Shown in pieces: positions 59,397-64,000 of a DNA stretch of 64,000 bases. Both the position numbers and the translations under genes were made by a program. The DNA is from Kitasatospora sp. NBC_01246 (GTDB taxonomy: Bacteria > Actinomycetota > Actinomycetes > Streptomycetales > Streptomycetaceae), in NCBI RefSeq assembly GCF_036226505.1, contig NZ_CP108484.1, positions 1,984,001 to 2,048,000 of the forward strand, given 5' to 3'. Every line of letters begins with the position of its first letter. Positions within the stretch are counted from its first letter, which is position 1. The notes under the pieces were generated by a model. The model searched no databases, had not been told where the DNA came from, and saw only the letters and a program-made list of their open reading frames with translations.

Positions 59397-60787
59397 GTGG
59401 CGTCGACCACCCGCCGGGCCAAGCCGCCGAACGACGCGCTGGCCCGGATGATCGAACAATGCGAGGGCGCCAGCCACAAGTCGCTGGCCCACCGCGTGAA
59501 CCAGCTGGCTGACGAGGCCGGGCTGACCACCACATATACGCATACCTCGGTCGCGAACTGGTGCCGCCGGGGCATGGTCCCCGACTGGCCCGTGCCCAAG
59601 CTCCTTGCGCGGGCGATCGGCGAACGGCTGGGCCGTCCCGTGCAGTTGGCGGAAATCGGTATGGCGGATGCGGAGACACCGGGCGCCGCGCTGGGGTTGG
59701 ATTTCCCGCGAGAGCCCGCCGACGCCGTGCGCGTCGCCACTTCGTTCTGGAGTTCCGTGAACCGCCGCGACTTCCTCACCGGATCCAGCTTCGCCGTCGC
59801 CTCGTTCACGACCCCGGTGACCCGGTGGCTGGTGAGCCCTGCCGACGACCGCGCCGACCACCGCGGCGGCGCCCGCGTCGGTCGGGCCGACCTGGACGAG
59901 CTCCGCGACGCCGCCGACGAGGCCCGTCGCTGGGACTCGAAGTATGGCGGCGGCAACTGGAAGGCAAACTCCGTCACCGACTGCCTCCGGCGCCGGGCCG
60001 CCCCGCTGTTGTCCGGCACGTTCTCCGACGAGGTGGGCCGCGAGCTGTTCTCGGTGACCGCCGAGCTGTCCCGCCTGGCCGGCTGGACCGCTTTCGACAT
60101 CGGCCAGCACGATGTCGCCCAGCGCCACTTCATCCAGGCCCTCCGCCTCGCCCGGGCCGGCGGCGACGTGCAGCTCGGCTGCTATGTGCTCACCACCATG
60201 GCGATGCAGGCCCTGCTGCGGGGCTTCCCCAGCGAGGCTGTCGACATGACCCAGGGCGCCTTCGCGCGCGCCAACGGCCAGGCCGCCCCCCGGGTGCTGG
60301 CCTTCACCAAGCTCATCGAGGCCCGCGCCCATGCCCGCGACGACAACGCGAAGGCGGCGGCCTCCGCTCTGGCAGCCTCGGAGATACTGCTCGACCGAGC
60401 CCGCGACCGCGCCGACGAGCCGGCGTGGATCGACTTCTATCACCACGCCCGGCTCTCCGCCGACGCCGCCGAGGTCTTCCGCGATCTTGAGAAGCCCAAG
60501 GAGGCCCTGGCCTGGAACGCTCAGGCCGCCGCCATGCAGCCCGGGGTGTTCACCCGCTCGGTCGGGATGCGCCTGGCGATCGTCGGAACCGCCCACCTCC
60601 AGAGCAAGGACCTCGACCAGGGCCTGGAACTCGGCAACCAAGCCGTCGACATCCTCACCCGCGTCCAGTCCAGCCGGGCCAAGGACTACGTACGCGAGTT
60701 CAACGCCGCCCTTACCCCTGGCGCCGCGAGACAGCGGTCCGCGACTTCCTCCATCGGACCCGCAGCGAGCTCACCGTCGCCGCCTGA
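59397..60787 (+). CDS. Regulator with N-terminal HTH and TPR-like region, 3' frameshift
   Basis: GTG 59397 follows GAGGGGG. The N-terminal 75 residues are HTH-like (ASHKSLAHRVNQLADEAGLT, TSVANWCRRGMVPDWPVPKL). A stretch NRRDFLTGSSFAVASFTTPV is then followed by helical repeats, as in streptomycete regulators linked to small peptide or metabolite clusters. Near the end, adding one C to the run 60715-60718 gives PWRRETAVRDFLHRTRSELT and a stop at 60785-60787. As deposited, the frame continues to 61079 with unrelated sequence. Likely controls the divergent operon through the 59327-59370 repeats. Confidence 0.75.
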
Positions 60788-60848
60788 TCCTGGCTGGTCC
60801 CGACAGCGGTGCTGCCGGGACCAGCGGGCCGACCGTCGACCGGTCCGG

Positions 60849-61062
60849 TCAGTGCTTGGGGAAGCGCAGGACGTTGTCGGGCAGCCGCGCCTGCTCCTCG
60901 GCCTTGCGCAACCGGTCGGTCAGGAAGGCTCCCGCGAGGGCGAGGTGGGTGCCCTGGCCCTTCAGCCCGGTGTTCTCCTCCGTCAGGTCGGTAACCCGCT
61001 CCTAGAGCTTGGTGATGGTCCTCCGCAGCCGCTTCTCGTCCTCCGGGGCCTGCTTGGTCTCG
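60849..61062 (-). pseudogene. Coiled-coil protein remnant with in-frame stop (TnpC-like?)
   Basis: The minus strand encodes ETKQAPEDEKRLRRTITKL, a TAG, then ERVTDLTEENTGLKGQGTHL, FLTDRLRKAEEQARLPDN and VLRFPKH at a TGA. The heptad pattern and basic end are like the C-terminal half of the HTH-coiled-coil protein at 24907 and of transposon accessory proteins. The N-terminal half is missing. It abuts the recovered NUDIX 3' end at about 61063, so it may mark the right end of an inserted element. Confidence 0.45.
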
Positions 61063-61132
61063 GTGCGGACGCGAGCTGACCGACGCCGCCGCGGCCTACC
61101 TCGCCCTGGACCACCTCGGCCTGCTCTGACCG
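61063..61132 (+). pseudogene. 3' end of the interrupted NUDIX gene
   Basis: The + strand reads GRELTDAAAAYLALDHLGLL and a TGA, the usual C-terminal helix of ADP-ribose pyrophosphatase-like NUDIX proteins. No start or upstream domain is attached to it. Its 5' partner is at 54783-55120 on the same strand. Confidence 0.6.
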
Positions 61133-61148
61133 GCCGGGCCCGGGGCGG

Positions 61149-61700
61149 TCAGCCGGCGGAGCCGGGCGGCGCCACCTTGGCGTGGTGGTCCATGAGCCTG
61201 GCCAGCAGCTCGGTCAGCGTGCCGCGCTCCGTGGCGCTCAGCGGCGCGAGCAGCTCCTCCTGCGCCGCGTCGACGATCGCGTCGAGGCGGCGCAGATACC
61301 CACGCCCCTCCGAGGTGACCGTGACGACGTTGCGGCGGCGGTCGTCGGGATCGGGCGTGCGCTCCACGAAGCCGCGGTCGGCGAGGTCGTTGACGACGGC
61401 GACCATGTCACTGCGGTAGACGCCGGTGCGGCGGCTGAGCGTCGACTGGCTGGCCGGGCCGGCCTCGGCGAGGGCGACCAGGACCACGAAGTGCCACTTG
61501 CGGGCGCCCTCGGCGGCGAGGCCGTCGCCCACCAGGCGGTCGGCGTACATCGCGTTCATCGCCAGGAGCCTGCTCGGCAGCGCGCGCACCCGGGCGGGCG
61601 CCGGATGGTCGGCCGGGCCGTCGTCGCGGACGGCGGCAGCGGAGCCCGTCGAGGTCGGGGTCCGGCTCGGGGTCGGGCCCTTGGCGCCCTGGGTGTCCAT
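61149..61700 (-). CDS. MarR-family regulator
   Basis: A 183-residue protein; ATG 61700 (MDTQGAKGPTPSRTPTSTGS) lies just downstream of the operator region. The winged helix is ASQSTLSRRTGVYRSDMVAV, VNDLADRGFVERTPDPDDRR and NVVTVTSEGRGYLRRL. Divergent from a haloalkane dehalogenase-like gene, with three CGTTAGT-type repeats between the two, so it probably represses both. Confidence 0.9.
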   Translation of the reverse strand: MDTQGAKGPTPSRTPTSTGSAAAVRDDGPADHPAPARVRALPSRLLAMNAMYADRLVGDGLAAEGARKWHFVVLVALAEAGPASQSTLSRRTGVYRSDMVAVVNDLADRGFVERTPDPDDRRRNVVTVTSEGRGYLRRLDAIVDAAQEELLAPLSATERGTLTELLARLMDHHAKVAPPGSAG

Positions 61701-61720
61701 GGCCCTGATTCTACTCATTG

Positions 61721-61795
61721 CGTTAGTCGCACTAACGACATACGGTAGGGAGCACATCGAAACCGTTAGTGCCACGAACGTTAGTGCAGCATACG
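61721..61795. promoter_or_regulatory. CGTTAGT-type MarR operator sites
   Basis: CGTTAGTCGCACTAACG (61721-61737) is a perfect 7-bp-arm palindrome. CGTTAGTGCCACGAACG (61764-61780) matches at 6 of 7 arm positions. A third half-site CGTTAGTGC begins at 61779. They cover the divergent promoters of the regulator and the dehalogenase. Confidence 0.72.
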
Positions 61796-61828
61796 AATCA
61801 CGCGGCACCGCGAGAGGACCGACCGACT

Positions 61829-62713
61829 ATGCCCACCGTCGACGTCATCGACTCCCACATCGCCTATACGGACAGCGCCCCCGCCGGCGGCACCGACAGC
61901 GGCCCGGACCACCCGCCCGTGGTCTTCCTGCACGGCAACCCGACCTCCTCCCACCTGTGGCGCGGCGTCACCCCGCACGTCGCCGGCCGCGCCCGCACCC
62001 TCGCCCCCGACCTGATCGGCATGGGCGCCTCCGGCAAGCCCGACATCGCCTACGACTTCGCCGACCAGGCCCGCTACCTGGACGCCTGGTTCGACGCGCT
62101 GGACCTGCGGGACGTCGTCCTGGTCGGCCACGACTGGGGCGGCGCTCTCGCCCTCGACCGGGCCGCCCGCCACCCCGAGCGGGTACGCGGCGTGGTCCTG
62201 CTGGAGACCATGCTCAAGCCCCTCACAGCCGCCGAACTCCCCGCGCCCGCCCGCGCCCGCTTCGAGGCGTTCCGCACCCCCGTAGTCGGCGAGCGACTGG
62301 TCCTCGAACAGAACGTCCTCATCGAGACCGCGTTCACGGGCGGCGTGCTGACCCCGCTCGCCGAGCCGGACGTCCGGCCGTACCGCGCCCCCTACCCCAC
62401 CCCCGCGAGCCGGCGCCCGCTGCTCGCCTGGCCGCGCATGATGCCGATCGACGGCGAGCCGGCCGACGTCGTCGCCCGGATGACCGCCTACGGCATCTGG
62501 CTCGCGAACAGCACGGACGTGCCCAAGCTGCTGCTGACCTTCGACTCCTCGCCGACCCTGCTGATCGACGAGGCCATGATCGCCTGGAGCCGTGAGCACA
62601 TCAGCCGTCTGACCGTCGAGCACTGCGGCCCGGCCGGGCACCACGCCCCCGAGGACCGGCCCGACGCGATCGGCGGCGCGATCGCCGACTGGCTGGCCGC
62701 CCAGGCCTGGTGA
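61829..62713 (+). CDS. Haloalkane dehalogenase-like alpha/beta hydrolase
   Basis: A 294-residue protein; ATG 61829 follows GAGAGGA. The oxyanion/halide region HGNPTSSHLWRG and aspartate nucleophile elbow VLVGHDWGGALALDRAARHP are those of DhaA/DhlA-type enzymes. ETMLKP follows, and the C-terminal histidine is in EHCGPAGHHAPEDRP. It would hydrolyse a carbon-halogen bond, though related proteins include luciferases and epoxide hydrolases. Control by the divergent MarR protein suggests induction by an aromatic or halogenated compound. Confidence 0.85.
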   Translation: MPTVDVIDSHIAYTDSAPAGGTDSGPDHPPVVFLHGNPTSSHLWRGVTPHVAGRARTLAPDLIGMGASGKPDIAYDFADQARYLDAWFDALDLRDVVLVGHDWGGALALDRAARHPERVRGVVLLETMLKPLTAAELPAPARARFEAFRTPVVGERLVLEQNVLIETAFTGGVLTPLAEPDVRPYRAPYPTPASRRPLLAWPRMMPIDGEPADVVARMTAYGIWLANSTDVPKLLLTFDSSPTLLIDEAMIAWSREHISRLTVEHCGPAGHHAPEDRPDAIGGAIADWLAAQAW

Positions 62714-62796
62714 CGGCCCCGGCACCCCGCCCGCGCGAAGGACACTCCGCCCGCGCCACATGGCACGACGGCGGGGCACCGGGACCGCTCACCCCG

Positions 62797-63300
62797 CTAC
62801 AGCACCACCTCCGCGAGCTTCCCGGTCGCGATGTCGAAGACGAAGCCGCGCAGGGCGTCGGTCCTCGGGACGAACGGACTGTTCCGGATCCGGGCGGCGG
62901 ACTGCCGGACGTCCGCCTCCAGGTCGGCGAAGGCCTCGGCCGCCCACGGCGGCTTGATGCCCGTCTCCTCCCGGATCGACTCCCGGAAGGCGTCGTCCCC
63001 GAAGGTCAGCATGCCGCAGTCGGTGTGGTGGATCAGGATGATCTCCTGTGTGCCCAGCAGCCGCTGACTGATCGCCAGCGAGCGGATCGCGTCGTCCGTG
63101 GCGACGCCGCCGGCGTTGCGGATCACGTGCGAGTCGCCCTCGTCGAGCCCGAGCGCCGCGTAGACGTCGAGCCGCGCGTCCATGCAGGCCAGGACGGCAC
63201 TCCGGCGGCCCGGCGGGAGCGGCAGCGGCCCCTGGAAGTCGACCGCGTAGGCGGCGTTGTTGCGGAGGTAGTGCTCGGTGGCGGCACCGGCTTCGGTCAT
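62797..63300 (-). CDS. Beta-class carbonic anhydrase
   Basis: A 167-residue protein from ATG 63300 behind GAAGGAGA. Zinc ligands are in VLACMDARLD (Cys and the Asp-Arg dyad) and HHTDCGMLTF (His and Cys). RNAGGVATDDAIRSLAISQR is the conserved substrate loop. It interconverts carbon dioxide and bicarbonate in the cytoplasm. Upstream lie a run of 10-base repeats and a 24-codon leader peptide gene, which suggests control in the leader. Confidence 0.92.
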   Translation of the reverse strand: MTEAGAATEHYLRNNAAYAVDFQGPLPLPPGRRSAVLACMDARLDVYAALGLDEGDSHVIRNAGGVATDDAIRSLAISQRLLGTQEIILIHHTDCGMLTFGDDAFRESIREETGIKPPWAAEAFADLEADVRQSAARIRNSPFVPRTDALRGFVFDIATGKLAEVVL

Positions 63301-63310
63301 GACTGTCTCC

Positions 63311-63360
63311 TTCGAGGACGTTCGACGACGTTCCAGGACATTCGAGGACATGTGAGGACG
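63311..63360 (-). repeat. Five 10-base repeats in the carbonic anhydrase leader
   Basis: On the + strand the units are TTCGAGGACG, TTCGACGACG, TTCCAGGACA, TTCGAGGACA and TGTGAGGACG, without gaps. In the mRNA they read as TCCTCGAA-like units just upstream of the AAGGAGA ribosome site, to which TCCT is complementary. They could compete for the ribosome site. Confidence 0.7.
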
Positions 63361-63523
63361 GGGGTTCACCGCGGGAGGTGCCCGGGCGCGGGGCACCGAC
63401 GGGTACGCCGGAGCGGCTCGGCCGCCTCGGGCGCTTCGGGACACGGGGCCGGCTCACGGGACCGGCGAGGACCGGACGGCGACAGCGCGGGGCACGGGAG
63501 AGGCGCGCGCGGAAGGCCGTACG

Positions 63524-63598
63524 TCAGCGGTCGAGCGGACAACTCGCGCTGGACAGGCGGCCGTAGTCGACGTGACGACGGCGGACGAGCTCGGTCAT
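63524..63598 (-). CDS. 24-residue leader peptide of the RRRHVD type
   Basis: A frame from ATG 63598 to TGA 63524-63526. The product contains RRRHVDYGRLSSASC, the pattern of the actinobacterial putative leader peptides often found before sulfur and cysteine genes. It lies about 220 bases upstream of the carbonic anhydrase on the same strand. Such peptides may sense cysteine availability through the Ser-Ala-Ser-Cys end. No clear ribosome site precedes it, so translation may be leaderless. Confidence 0.65.
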   Translation of the reverse strand: MTELVRRRHVDYGRLSSASCPLDR

Positions 63599-63726
63599 GG
63601 CCGCACCGTAATACCCAACTCACCATCTCCGCCAGGGAATCGACCCGACACCACCCGAACGAGGCAATCGGACTCCCCCGCCCGGGGCACAATGACCCTC
63701 CACAGCACAGGAACCCGGGGCCCCGC

Positions 63727-64000
63727 ATGACCGACTTCGCGATCGACGAGACCTTGGTGCGGGAACTCCTGCGGGAGCAGCACCCCGACCTCGCCGGGCT
63801 GGACATCCGCCGGGTGGACGCCGGGTGGGACAACCAGCAGTGGCGGCTCGGCGAGGAGTTGGCCGTACGGATCCCCCGCACGGAACGGGCGCCGGAGCTG
63901 CTGCGGAAGGAGCGGGAGTGGCTGTCCGTGCTGGCCCCGCGGCTGCCCCTGCCGATCCCGGTCCACGTTCGGGCCGGCGAGCCGTCCGCGCTCCTCCCCC
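63727..64000 (+). CDS. APH-family phosphotransferase, 3' end outside window
   Basis: ATG 63727 begins MTDFAIDETLVRELLREQHP. The N-terminal lobe follows with RRVDAGWDNQQWRLGEELAV and RIPRTERAPELLRKEREWL, typical of aminoglycoside or macrolide phosphotransferase-like kinases (DNxxWR and the ATP-binding RIPR region). The catalytic loop lies beyond the window. Substrate unknown. Confidence 0.8.
   Translation, partial: MTDFAIDETLVRELLREQHPDLAGLDIRRVDAGWDNQQWRLGEELAVRIPRTERAPELLRKEREWLSVLAPRLPLPIPVHVRAGEPSALLP

Noticed and set aside
1..64000. tRNA or rRNA genes as attachment sites
   Set aside because: I saw no cloverleaf or rRNA-like sequence while reading, including near the integrase remnant; a covariance-model scan could still find one.

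Overview
The window is very GC-rich, uses GTG and TTG starts often, and overlaps genes by 4 bases (ATGA/GTGA) many times. With the XRE/DUF397 pair, an SCO6745-family protein and many NUDIX, MarR, TetR and HATPase genes, this points to a streptomycete (Streptomyces, Kitasatospora or a close relative). Everything below is read from the sequence alone; names rest on visible motifs and family knowledge, not on searches.

Region 1 (1-15.5 kb) is an array of small nucleotide-handling and transferase genes, almost all on the + strand. It has six NUDIX hydrolases plus a NUDIX domain fused to a methyltransferase, a HIT protein, a MazG-like protein, two more methyltransferases, two GNAT acetyltransferases, an APH-type kinase plus a decayed one, a PIG-L deacetylase, a VanX-like dipeptidase, an EEP phosphoesterase, an ABC half-transporter and an MFS exporter. 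Two blocks look like copies of one methyltransferase-GNAT-NUDIX module. A strong hairpin at 6747-6772 separates two transcription units.

Region 2 (15.5-25 kb) holds three unknown proteins, two sharing a C-x2-C/C-x-C element, then a decayed aldolase, a HATPase protein and two XRE/TPR regulators.

Region 3 (24.9-34.9 kb) is an island. It has a coiled-coil HTH protein, an excisionase-like gene, an XRE repressor and a tyrosine integrase that has lost its catalytic domain. These are followed by an HTH-DUF488 protein, an unknown partner, and a two-gene Gabija defence system (OLD-family ATPase/TOPRIM nuclease plus UvrD-like helicase). A P-type ATPase tail lies at the right edge.

Region 4 (35-55 kb and 61-64 kb) looks like ordinary chromosome: pirin, esterase, ribulose-phosphate epimerase, two serine beta-lactamase-fold hydrolases, several alpha/beta hydrolases each next to a regulator, a HATPase/XRE/DUF397 group, a dehalogenase with a MarR regulator, and a carbonic anhydrase with a leader peptide.

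Region 5 (about 55.12-61.06 kb) is the most unusual part. A NUDIX gene starts at 54783 and its apparent 3' end lies at about 61063-61132, so an approximately 5.9-kb segment seems to sit inside it. The segment carries a divergent regulator and the operon asparagine synthase - NUDIX - nucleotide-sugar dehydrogenase - 41-residue peptide, which ends at a 16-bp-arm palindrome. Its control region shares two kinds of repeat with a second locus at 21.36-21.50 kb.

Four otherwise intact genes carry a single-base deletion in a G or C run (2281-2284, 12157-12164, 53805-53807, 60715-60718). This pattern may reflect base-calling error as easily as biology.
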